Part shown: one piece after another, positions 1 to 9,079 of the stretch
How positions within the stretch are numbered: the stretch's first letter is position 1
Layout of the letters: the number at the start of each line of letters is the position of its first letter
Source of the DNA: Sediminibacterium salmoneum NBRC 103935
GTDB lineage: Bacteria; Bacteroidota; Bacteroidia; Chitinophagales; Chitinophagaceae
DNA length: 64,000 nucleotides
NCBI RefSeq assembly: GCF_000511175.1
Contig: NZ_KI866530.1
Location: 1,807,336-1,871,335, forward strand
Direction of reading: 5' to 3'
Translations under genes and position numbers: made by a program
Notes under the pieces: generated by a model
Seen by the model: only the letters and a program-made list of their open reading frames with translations
Databases searched by the model: none
Told to the model about the DNA's origin: nothing

Positions 1-41
1 GTAATAACTTCGTATAGCATACATTATACGAAGTTATACGA
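1..41. other. 454 paired-end library linker containing a perfect loxP site (artefact)
   Basis: Bases 4-37 are a perfect loxP site: 13-base arms at 4-16 and 25-37 around the 8-base spacer GCATACAT (17-24). The flanking bases 1-3 and 38-41 extend the match to the 42-base linker used in 454 Titanium mate-pair libraries, lacking only its first C; this identification is from memory of the linker. A natural Cre target in a Bacteroidota chromosome is very unlikely, so I read this as untrimmed linker at a contig end. Real genomic sequence starts at about base 42. Confidence 0.93.
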
Positions 42-500
42 GTCAATTTTACTTTATGGTAAGAAGCACCTTCGTCTTCTTCCTTTCCTAAATATTCTAC
101 GGTTGAACCTTTTTCCTTGTAGTTTTACAAACTCATCCTGCACATCCAATTCATCTAACTTCGTCTTTAATTCATCAGCTGGAATTTCTTCCAGACTGGT
201 TTTACCCATCAATGGATTCTGAGCCCATCCTTTGGTTGGAGTGGTGATATCAATAATTTTACTTCCCTGAAATTCTGCATCTACCCGCATACCCTTCATA
301 TGCACTGCCTGCATGGTAAATGGAATGGCAATTCCCTGCACTTCAATTTGACCTTCTACTTTAAGCGTCTGGACCTTACTCCATTTTTCTGCGCCTCCAA
401 TGGCCTGAACGTACTTATTAATTACTTCATCAACGGTTTGTGCCGATAAACTGATTACTGCAGTAAATAAAACGAATGCAGATAATAAAAGCTTTTTCAT
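42..500 (-). CDS. Secreted LolA-like/outer-membrane lipoprotein-sorting-type protein, 3' truncated and frameshifted
   Basis: The start at 500 opens a Sec signal peptide (MKKLLLSAFVLFTAVISLSA) followed by QTVDEVINKYVQAIGGAEKW, a beginning I associate with periplasmic Bacteroidota proteins annotated as outer-membrane lipoprotein-sorting-like; no catalytic motif is visible. An upstream in-frame start at 545 would only add a weak leader. The T5 run at 110-114 (A5 in the coding strand) breaks the frame: removing one base restores GKGSTVEYLGKEEDEGASYH, which continues the family pattern down to base 42, where the linker replaces the rest. The stop codon is therefore not in the window. Function unknown beyond a probable periplasmic lipid/lipoprotein-binding fold. 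Confidence 0.6.
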
Positions 501-612
501 GTTTGTTGGTTTAATTTTTCCCATTAGTATAATAACTAATACCAATATTACAGTTTTGGCATTGGTTTTAACTTTTATAAGTGTTAATGGTATATTAATT
601 CAACAAACGGTA

Positions 613-2271
613 TTATTTACAGGATTTCTCTAACTCAATGGTAGCAGCAAATACGCCCATAGCTGCTGCCTTTTGCAAATCCTCACAACCAGCTGCATTT
701 TGCTTTAAAATTACTTTTAGAATCCCTCTGTTTAAATAAATATCCCCGTTTTTGGGATCCTGGTCAATGGCTTTATCATAATCAGCGATAGCCGAGGCGA
801 ACTGTTTAAGTTGTCCCTTTACAATTCCTCGATTAAAAAATATATTGGGCATTTGCGGGTCTAGCTGAATTACCCGGTTATAATCTGCCAACGCACCTGC
901 CAGATCCTTTGCTGCATACTTGGCCAGCCCCCTGTTGTACCAGGCCCCTGCATTGCCGGGTCTTAAACGGATACAGCTGTTGTAATCTGCCAGTGCTCCT
1001 TTTTTATCTCCCAGTGCATTTTTTACATAGCCGCGATTGAAATATATATCGCCATAGTTGGGATTGAGTTTCAAAGCCTGATTGTAATCGTCCAAAGCAG
1101 CTTCAAAATCGCCGGAACGTTCGAATTGAAGGCCTCTGTTAAAATAGGCGCTTATATTCTTTTTATTTAAGTCAATGGCACTGGAGAAGTCGTCTACTGC
1201 AGCTGCTGTATCTGATAATTCCAGCTGAATTAATCCTCTGTTTACAAACAGGTCTGCGTTCTTTGGATTCAGTACAATTGCCCTGTCAAAGTCTTCCTTA
1301 GCCTCTTTATACAGCTTTTTGTTGCGATATAAAATTCCCCTGTTAAAATAGATATCCGGACTGGACTGATTGTTTTCCAGTGCCAGATCCAGATCGGGTA
1401 AAGCTCCATCAAAATCTTTCAACTGTATTTTACTGATTGCCCTGTTAAAAAACACATTCTCTACCGAAGAGTCAATGGCGATGACTTCATTGTAATCTTC
1501 TATAGCTGCTTTGTGATTATTTAATGCAGCTTTGGAAATGCCTCGGTTAAAATAAATATCTGCTGCCGGATCCAGGGAAATGGCTTTATCAAAATCTGAC
1601 AAAGCTGCTTTATGGTTATTCTGTCTGGCTTTTACATAGCCTCTGTTGAACCAGGCATCTGTGTTTTCCGGATTAAAAACAATGGCTTTGCTGTAGTCTG
1701 CCAAAGCACCAGCAATATCTTTTAAAGCGTATTTAACTACTCCTCTGTTAAAATACACTTCACCATAATTGGGCTTGAGCTGCAATGCGCGGTTGTAATC
1801 CTTCAGTGCCCCTGCATAGTCTTCTGTGCGTTCCTTTTCTATGCCCCTGTTAAAGAACATATTGGCGGTTGCAGGTCCTAAGCTTATGGCTTTATTGTAG
1901 TCTTCTACTGCACCGGCGGCATCCCCTGCAAGGCCTTTTATAATCCCTCTGTTAAAATACAGATTTGCATCGGAGTCTTTTACTTCCAATGCAAATCCGA
2001 TATCTTCAATTGCACCTTCATAATTTTTAAGCTCTCTTTTAGCAATCGCCCGATTCAGAAACAAATTGATATCATCCGGGGTTTCTTCCAAAGCCTGAGT
2101 AAAATCTTCTATTGCGCCCTTGTAATTCTTTACCGCCATTCTCTGCAGACCCCGCTTTACCAGCTGATCCAGGGTTTGTGCCGAACTTGAGATGGCTAAG
2201 CCAAGCAAAAGAAAAATAAACAACGATTTAACTATCCAGCGATTGATCATATATGAAGAGATTGGCCGCAA
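613..2271 (-). CDS. Secreted tetratricopeptide-repeat protein (about 15 TPRs)
   Basis: A 552-residue protein with an N-terminal hydrophobic signal segment (about residues 10-31, ending SSAQ) and then about fifteen 34-residue TPR units covering nearly the whole chain. The unit is strikingly regular, with a recurrent YFNRG helix-A motif (variants FFNRG, WFNRG, YLNRG) and AIxDYxxAI in helix B; the C-terminus ends in an NAAGCEDLQKAAAMG cap. TPR superhelices bind partner peptides, so this is probably a periplasmic scaffold; no enzyme domain is present. The stop of the adaptor gene's neighbour lies only 5 bases away and the genes are co-directional, so it may be transcribed with the metal-efflux genes, though nothing ties it to that function. 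Confidence 0.85.
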   Translation of the reverse strand: MRPISSYMINRWIVKSLFIFLLLGLAISSSAQTLDQLVKRGLQRMAVKNYKGAIEDFTQALEETPDDINLFLNRAIAKRELKNYEGAIEDIGFALEVKDSDANLYFNRGIIKGLAGDAAGAVEDYNKAISLGPATANMFFNRGIEKERTEDYAGALKDYNRALQLKPNYGEVYFNRGVVKYALKDIAGALADYSKAIVFNPENTDAWFNRGYVKARQNNHKAALSDFDKAISLDPAADIYFNRGISKAALNNHKAAIEDYNEVIAIDSSVENVFFNRAISKIQLKDFDGALPDLDLALENNQSSPDIYFNRGILYRNKKLYKEAKEDFDRAIVLNPKNADLFVNRGLIQLELSDTAAAVDDFSSAIDLNKKNISAYFNRGLQFERSGDFEAALDDYNQALKLNPNYGDIYFNRGYVKNALGDKKGALADYNSCIRLRPGNAGAWYNRGLAKYAAKDLAGALADYNRVIQLDPQMPNIFFNRGIVKGQLKQFASAIADYDKAIDQDPKNGDIYLNRGILKVILKQNAAGCEDLQKAAAMGVFAATIELEKSCK

Positions 2272-2276
2272 TTTAA

Positions 2277-3413
2277 TTACTCTGCCTCATTCTTTAACAT
2301 CATCAGCAAAGTATAGGCACCCTTTATAACATAATTGCCGGTTTCCTTCAGCATGGCTTCCGGAACCAATAGCTCTGTTAATCCATTTTCCGTTTCACCC
2401 ACTTCCACTTCCAACATGGCATATTTCTGTCTGGATACCTCTTTAAATATAAAGTGTTTTCCTTCATGTCGAACTATGGCATCAGCTGGCAGCACTATTG
2501 CCTGGCGGTTTTTAACTTTAATTTCCGCATTCATGTACGTTCCCGGAATCAAAATTTTATCGTACTGTTCAAAATGACAGTGCACATCGGTATATCCCTC
2601 TGCATTAATGTCTTTGCCCATTAACAAAACCTCACAATCGTACTTTTTATTCGGATTGTTATTGGTATAGGCAATCAGTTCCTGCCCAATAAACAATTTG
2701 GGTAAATCCTTTTCAAAGATTTTCAAAGCCAGATGTATATCTGTTGGATTAACCAATTCAAACATAATTTCTGTTGGAGAAATATACTTTCCAATGTTCA
2801 CATTCACTTTGGTTACATATCCATCGATGGGTGAATGTATATTGACACTTTTACTGATATTGTTCTCTGTTAGATTGGCTGGCTGTATTCCTACCAGCTG
2901 AAGTTTCTGTGCCAATGCTGCTGAAAGAATTCGATGTGATTTTAAATCGGCCTCGGCCTGCTGCAACATTTTATCGCTGGAGGCCTGACTGGCATTCAAC
3001 TCCTTTTGTCTGGCGTATTCCTTTTCTAACTGACTCTGTTTTACTTTTGCCATTAGATAATCCTGTTGCAACTGAATGTATTGCTGATCTTCCATGATGG
3101 CTAACACTTCTCCCTTGTTTACATGCATACCCGGCAGCAGCTTGCTGGTTTTTAAATACCCCCCTAATGGCACACTAATTGAAACCATATTCTGAGGTGG
3201 CACATCCACCTTACCATTTACTTTTAACAGAGAAGACATTTCACCTGTTTGTAATGGACCAGTTTGAAAATCGGCATTTTTAATTTGTGCATCTGTTACA
3301 CTTATGGTATCCGCTCCGGAAACTTCAGCCCCCTGCTCTTCTTCAGAACCCGATTTGGTTCCGCAGGCTAAAAAAGCAATAGAAAAAGCCAGTATAATAA
3401 AATATTGTTTCAT
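2277..3413 (-). CDS. RND efflux periplasmic adaptor lipoprotein (CusB/CzcB-type membrane fusion protein)
   Basis: A 378-residue membrane-fusion protein that would link the inner-membrane RND pump to the outer-membrane channel. The signal peptide ends in a lipobox (FLAC, Cys17), so it is lipid-anchored. After it come a beta-barrel/lipoyl half (GGYLKTSKLLPGMHVNKGEV, about residues 88-107), a helical hairpin rich in Q/K/E (about 110-180) with LQQDYLMAKVKQSQLEKEYA, and the second lipoyl half (SPIDGYVTKVNVNIGKYI). No His/Met-rich metal-binding N-terminal extension is visible, unlike CzcB or CusB of Proteobacteria. It starts 2 bases after the stop of the pump-channel fusion gene, so the two form an operon. 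The substrate is inferred to be a divalent or monovalent heavy metal from its HME-type partner. Confidence 0.88.
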   Translation of the reverse strand: MKQYFIILAFSIAFLACGTKSGSEEEQGAEVSGADTISVTDAQIKNADFQTGPLQTGEMSSLLKVNGKVDVPPQNMVSISVPLGGYLKTSKLLPGMHVNKGEVLAIMEDQQYIQLQQDYLMAKVKQSQLEKEYARQKELNASQASSDKMLQQAEADLKSHRILSAALAQKLQLVGIQPANLTENNISKSVNIHSPIDGYVTKVNVNIGKYISPTEIMFELVNPTDIHLALKIFEKDLPKLFIGQELIAYTNNNPNKKYDCEVLLMGKDINAEGYTDVHCHFEQYDKILIPGTYMNAEIKVKNRQAIVLPADAIVRHEGKHFIFKEVSRQKYAMLEVEVGETENGLTELLVPEAMLKETGNYVIKGAYTLLMMLKNEAE

Positions 3414-3415
3414 AA

Positions 3416-6400
3416 TTATTTGGATTGAATAAAGTAAATTAATTGAATGATGGCTTCATTTAAACTTCTAACCGCTTCTATATAATCGCTTTTTACAAGC
3501 GTTGCCTGATTAATCAACTGAACCCATTCCAGATAGTTGATTTCGCCTGCAGCCAATTGTTTGTTGGCGGTTTCGGTAATGATTTGTGCGTTTTTTAAAC
3601 CCGTCTTTTCCATGTACTGCACGGTGGCCAGAAATTTCTGATACTGTGACATTGCCACCTGGTACTCTGTATTAATCTGCTGCTTTACCTGCTGGTATTG
3701 TGATTGGGCAATTTTCTCGTTGAGTGTAGCACTATTAATTCTGGCTTTCTGCGCCTTATTGAAAATGGGAATACCTACACCCAGCTGAAATGCGCTGAAT
3801 CTTTTTCCTGCATAAAACTTATCATCGGCTCCAATTCCACGAATACTTCCATTCAGGTAACCTAGTGAAAGGTCTGGCAACAGTTTACTTTGCTCAAATG
3901 CTACACCGGCCTGTGCAATCTGTTGCTGCTGCTGTATGCTTTGTAATACCGGATGATTATTAATGAGTGCAGTATCTAAAATGGCAGATACTTCCAGCGG
4001 CCTGTCTTCGTTGGCAGGAACCATAAAATCACTTGTATTTAATAACAAATGAAACTGTAACTGCATAGCCGCTTCATCTTTTAGTAACTGTTCCTTTTGC
4101 ACATTAATTTGACCCAGCAAAGTTTCTGCACTTGTTTTTTCCAGAATATTGGTTTCCCCGGTTTTTAATCGCAAGGCAGATTTCTGGAAAAATGCAGCAT
4201 ACAGACTATCAGAAAACTGCAGAAGTGTTTTTTCTTTTGCATGTAAACCAAGGTATAATACACTTGCTGAACCTGTTTTCTCAGCACTGCTTCCTGAACA
4301 GCAATATTCAATACACTGCTTTTGAATTCTTCCTGCAGCAAAGCTTTTTCCCGCTTATACACCGTTGGAAATGCAGTTGACTGACTTACGCCAAACCGGG
4401 TATCATTGTATATACTGTTGATTTGTCCTATTTCACTAATTAGTGCAGTCTTTGGCAAATTACCGGCCGTACCAATCAGCAGCTCCTGGTATTTTGCTTT
4501 TAGTTGTTCATTCTTTAAAACCAGATTATTCTGGATAGCCGAATCAATGGCTGCTTTCAGCGTAATCTTTTTTGCTGAATAATCAGGGGTGTATCTGGAT
4601 AAAGTTGGCAGGTTACTATTTTGCGCCATTAAGTTAGTGGCGGCAAACAAAAATCCAATCACCAGGGTTGTGGCTTTCGCCGGTTTCACCGGATTGGAAA
4701 ATCCTTTCTCAAACATAATATACAATACAGGCAAAACAAATAAAGTGAGGAAAGTAGCAATTAACAACCCTCCTATTACAACAGTAGCCAAAGGCCTTTG
4801 TACTTCAGCACCCGCACCATTGCTTAATGCCATTGGTAAAAAGCCCAGAGAAGCAACAAAAGCGGTCATTAGCACCGGCCTTAATCGCAAACTGGTACCC
4901 ATTAATACAATCTCTCTAAGATCTTCCATCCCATCTTTTTTTAACCGGTTAAATTCTGCTATCAAAACAATACCATTTAATACAGCAACTCCAAACAAGG
5001 CTATAAAACCAACTCCCGCACTAATACTGAATGGCATATCTCTGAGTGCCAGGAAGAAGATACCTCCAATGGCAGATAAAGGAATGGCCGAGTAAATCAG
5101 CAACCCGTGCTTAATAGAATTAAAAGCAAAATACAATAACAGGAATATCAATAACAGAGAAACCGGCACTGCAATCATCAACCTTGCCTTTGCTGCATTT
5201 AAATTCTCAAATGCTCCTCCATAAGTAATATAATATCCCGGTGGAAACTTCACTTGCTTTTGTATTTTTTGCTGTAACTCTTTTACAATGCTTTCCACAT
5301 CTCTTCCGCGCACATTGAATCCAATGATGATTCTCCTCTTTGCATCTTCTCTTTGAATTTGATTGGGTCCATCTTTAATGGTTACGGTTGCCAATTGAGA
5401 CAATGGCACTTGTACTCCACTGGGTGTTGGAATTAATAATCGCTGAATATCGTTCAGGTTTTGTTTCAATTCCCCTTTAATTCTTACCACCAGATCAAAT
5501 CTTTTCTCTCCTTCAAAAAGCAATCCGGTACTTTGTCCGGCAAAAGATGCATTTACAATTTTGTTGATTTCACTTACGTTCAGATTAAACTGTGCAATGG
5601 TGTTGCGATTGTACTCGATCAGGATTTGAGGCATTCCGGTTACTGCTTCCACATACACACTTACAGCGCCATCAACGGTTCCCGCAATTTTACCAACGCT
5701 TGCTGCATACGCGGCAAGACTATCCAGATTTTCTCCGAATATTTTACAAACCACATCCTGCCTTGCTCCCGTCATTAATTCGTTAAAACGCATCTGTACC
5801 GGATATTGAAATCCGGTAGTAATGCCTGGTACAGCAGACATGGTATTACCCATCTTTTCTGCCAGTTCATTAAAGGTTTTGGCAGATGTCCACTCTTCTT
5901 TTGGTTTAAGAATTACCATCAAATCACTGGCTTCCATTGGCATAGGATCGGTAGGAATTTCACCACTGCCTATTTTAGTAACTATTTTTTCAATTTCCGG
6001 ATATTCTTTAATCAATAACCCTGCGGCTTTTTGTGTGCTCTCAATGGTAGTATTTAAATTACTGCCTGTAAGCACCCTGGTGTCCACGGCAAAGTCCCCT
6101 TCTTCTAAAGCTGGAATAAACTCTCCACCCAAACCCGATAAGATTACCATAGCGGTGATAAACAAACCAATTACAACCGATAAAACCATTTTTGGATAAC
6201 CAATTACAGTTGCCAGTAAATTTTTATACCGTTTCTCCAGCTGTGCCATGATTCTGTCGGACCAGGTTGCTTTATGCGAAATATTCTTACTTAGGAATAC
6301 CGAACTCATCATTGGGATATACGTAAGTGATAAGAGGAAAGCACCCAATAAAGCAAAAGCTACTGTTTGCGCCATCGGCTTGAACATTTTACCTTCAATA

Positions 6401-7812
6401 CCCTGCAAAGTAAAAATAGGCAGGTACACAACCAATATGATAATCTGTCCAAATACAGCGCTATTCATCATCTTACTGGCCGAATGATTCACTTCCTTAT
6501 CCATTTGCTGCTGCGACAATCGATTCACTACTGCAAACTTTTTACTGTGACTCAGCTGATGCATAACGGCTTCTACAATAATAACTGCTCCATCTACAAT
6601 CAAACCAAAATCCAGTGCACCTAAACTCATGAGATTCCCACTTACGCCAAACAGGTTCATCATGATAACAGCAAATAACATAGACAATGGAATCACCGAT
6701 GCCACAATTAATCCTGCTCTTATATTTCCCAGAAATATTACCAATACAAAAACCACAATCAAGGCACCTTCCAGCAAATTCTTTTCTACGGTTCCTATGG
6801 CATTGTTGACCATTTTGGTTCTGTCGAGAAAAGGCTCAATCACAACTCCCTTGGGCAGAGATTTCTGAATTTGTGCTATTCTTTCTTTTACATTTTTAAT
6901 TACCGTATTGCTATTTGCCCCCTTCAGCATCATCACAACTGCTCCTGCCACTTCACCCTGATCATTATAAGCCATGGCACCATAACGGGTGGCATGTCCA
7001 ATCTTAACTTCAGCAACATCTCTGACGAACAAGGGTGTACCACCCGCTATTTTCTTAATAGCAATATTCTGTATGTCTTCAATATTACCCAGCAAACCTT
7101 CAGAACGAATAAATAATACAGTTGGTCCTTTTTCAATGTATGCACCTCCTGTATTCTGATTATTCGTTTCCAAAGCATTGAAAACATCTGATATAGTAAT
7201 ATTATAGCTCAGTAATTTCGCCGGATCAACTTCTACAGAATACTGTTTTAATTTTCCTCCGAAAGAACTTACTTCTGCCACTCCTTTTACGCCTAGTAAT
7301 TGTCTTCTGACAATCCAATCCTGAATGGTTCTTAATTCGGTTATATCGTATTGCTTTTCGTAACCTTTCTCTGGTCGAACAACGTATTGATAAATTTCGC
7401 CCAGCCCCGTTGAAACAGGCCCCAGTTGGGGTGTTCCAATGCCTGCAGGTATCTGGGATTGCACCTGCAATAATCGCTCTGCTACCTGCTGTCTTGCCCA
7501 ATATATATCTGTATTATCGTCGAACACAATGGTTACCAGCGATAAGCCAAATCTGGAGAAACTCCTGATTTCAAGCAGTCCTGATATATTGTTATTCGCC
7601 TGTTCTATGGGGAAAGTTACCAGCCGTTCAATGTCAGTAGCACCAAATGAAGGAGCTACTGTAATCACCTGCACCTGGTTATTGGTAATATCTGGCACTG
7701 CATCTATAGGAAGTCTGGTTAATTCAATTGTACCATATCCAATGAGTGCTACCAGAAATAATCCTACTATGAGTTTATTCCGAACGGAAAACTCAATAAT
7801 TCTTGTTAGCAT
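3416..7812 (-). CDS. CzcA/CusA heavy-metal RND pump fused to a TolC-like outer-membrane factor; one apparent frameshift
   Basis: One gene of about 1465 codons if a single missing A is restored in the T6 run at 4228-4233 (coding-strand A6). The first ~1045 residues are an HME-type RND proton antiporter: N-terminal TM helix, two large periplasmic loops, and the TM4 signature DFGLIVDGAVIIVEA with the Asp/Asp/Glu proton-relay trio. After VLPVLYIMFEKGFSNP comes a second hydrophobic, signal-like segment (TTLVIGFLFAATNLMAQ) and then an outer-membrane efflux domain (LKAAIDSAIQNNLVLKNEQL and QLAAGEINYLEWVQLINQAT). The restored junction reads MQKKKTLLQFSDSLYAAFFQ, which fits the family. Without it the channel would be cut in half. 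CzcA-OMF fusions are known in Bacteroidota. The likely role is export of Co/Zn/Cd or Cu/Ag; I cannot choose the metal. Confidence 0.9.
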
Positions 7813-7863
7813 TATTGATTTTTAATTATAATTTGAAAATACCTATAAAAGGAAATCTTTGTG

Positions 7864-8259
7864 TTAAGAATTCACACAAAGCTTGGGGGGTTGCCAGATA
7901 TTGACCTGATAGTTCGAATTGAAATTAAAGGAGTGATGACCCTTAACCTGGTTTTCCGATAAAACGGAAGGATAAGGCAATACGATAATTGAATTTAATG
8001 GCACAAAAGGGGAAACCGAAGAAGTAAAGAATTCACCAGCCGTTTTAAATGGCAACTGCATATCTCTTGCATAATCATCATCCTGCACATCGTCTTGACC
8101 GTAATGAATTTTTAAAAACTGAAATACGGTGATGTTGTTGTCTTCGGACTGATGCTCAATAAAGTGCTGAAATATTACAGGTAGCTTCAACAACTCGTGC
8201 GCCTCTGTAACAGTGCAGAGGTAAATGGAAAGGAATAATATTGCTATGCCCTTTTTCAA
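7864..8259 (-). CDS. Small secreted hypothetical protein upstream of the metal efflux operon
   Basis: A 131-residue protein with a clear signal peptide (MKKGIAILFLSIYLCTVTEA). The mature part begins HELLKLPVIFQHFIEHQ and contains an acidic patch (QDDVQDDDYARD) and a short His-rich end (VKGHHSFNFNSNY). It lies 51 bases before the pump gene on the same strand. Small secreted proteins of this size often precede CusA/CzcA operons in Bacteroidota, so a periplasmic metal-related role is a reasonable guess, but no known fold or metal-binding motif is obvious. The LKLPVIFQHFIEHQ segment is the feature I would search with. Confidence 0.6.
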   Translation of the reverse strand: MKKGIAILFLSIYLCTVTEAHELLKLPVIFQHFIEHQSEDNNITVFQFLKIHYGQDDVQDDDYARDMQLPFKTAGEFFTSSVSPFVPLNSIIVLPYPSVLSENQVKGHHSFNFNSNYQVNIWQPPKLCVNS

Positions 8260-8280
8260 GTTCTAAAGGTACACTAATTA

Positions 8281-9015
8281 TTAATAATCTGAATATGCAG
8301 TGCTTTTAAGCAAATAGCTATGTAAAGCAGACATATTGTTCTTATAAAAGTCCATTGAAGACAATTTTTTCCAGGTGGCAGACTCCCCAAATTGTTTCCA
8401 ATGTTCATTTCTGCTTTCAATACTGCTGAAGCTGGTCATGTACATTAAATTTGGCATTGTGGAACCATATAAAACATCTGCATAAAAAACAGCATTGAAC
8501 CCAAGCTGATCGAATAATTTTATTTCGCCACCTTCATTAAACATATGAACCTTATTTCTATACGCCGATTCAGTTGGACTTTCATAACTTCTTAGTTCAA
8601 AAACCCTTTCATTTTTTGAAACTGCATCTGAAGGAACCTTCATTTTTGGCATATCCTTGAAAGCACTTAGTAATATTTGTTCGTATCGGGTATAAATGGG
8701 TTGAGCATAACTGCCTAATTCAGAGAGACCCCATTGCAAGGGCTGGCTCAACTTCTCTAATTTCTCATGATTCAATAAAACCAATATCTTTTTATCTTTT
8801 GCTGTATCATTAGCAATTGGCTTGAAGACGCCAATTTTAGTAAAACCCGTTTTATGCAGTTGAGGCAAATAAACAGAAGAAAGAAATTCATCTAACTGCT
8901 TCTCTTGTCTGGAATCAGCGTAATGGTAAACTATCAATTTGTAATACTCATTATTGGGGGCTGCGAAAGCAAATAATGTAAAAACGCATAGGATTAAAGT
9001 AAATCTCTTTTTCAT
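8281..9015 (-). CDS. NIPSNAP-family secreted protein
   Basis: About 244 residues from the start at 9015, which opens a signal peptide (MKKRFTLILCVFTLFAFAA); the open frame continues to 9141 but that part would be cytoplasmic junk ahead of the signal and would overlap the divergent kinase gene. The mature protein shows two ferredoxin-like NIPSNAP halves: YYKLIVYHYADSRQEKQLDE and, after a linker, VFELRSYESPTESAYRNK with the typical MFNEGGEIKLFDQLGFNAVF and WKQFGESATWKKLSSM. NIPSNAP proteins are small dimeric barrels of poorly known function. It faces away from the PAS kinase at 9080, and the two share a 64-base intergenic region. Confidence 0.8.
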   Translation of the reverse strand: MKKRFTLILCVFTLFAFAAPNNEYYKLIVYHYADSRQEKQLDEFLSSVYLPQLHKTGFTKIGVFKPIANDTAKDKKILVLLNHEKLEKLSQPLQWGLSELGSYAQPIYTRYEQILLSAFKDMPKMKVPSDAVSKNERVFELRSYESPTESAYRNKVHMFNEGGEIKLFDQLGFNAVFYADVLYGSTMPNLMYMTSFSSIESRNEHWKQFGESATWKKLSSMDFYKNNMSALHSYLLKSTAYSDY

Positions 9016-9079
9016 TGCAGCATATTTTGTTGTAAATTTAAGTGGGTTAGTACAAAATATCGTTAAACATCCCTTATCC

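Noticed and set aside
1-41. A natural Cre-loxP recombination site or phage P1 remnant
   Set aside because: The flanking bases also match the 454 linker, and no cre or phage gene is near.
613-2271. Periodic ~100-base repeats suggesting a CRISPR or tandem DNA repeat
   Set aside because: The period is 102 bases and comes from 34-residue TPR units in one open frame.
4589-5095. Plus-strand open frame of 168 codons opposite the RND pump
   Set aside because: It is antisense to the conserved CzcA core and its translation has no family features.
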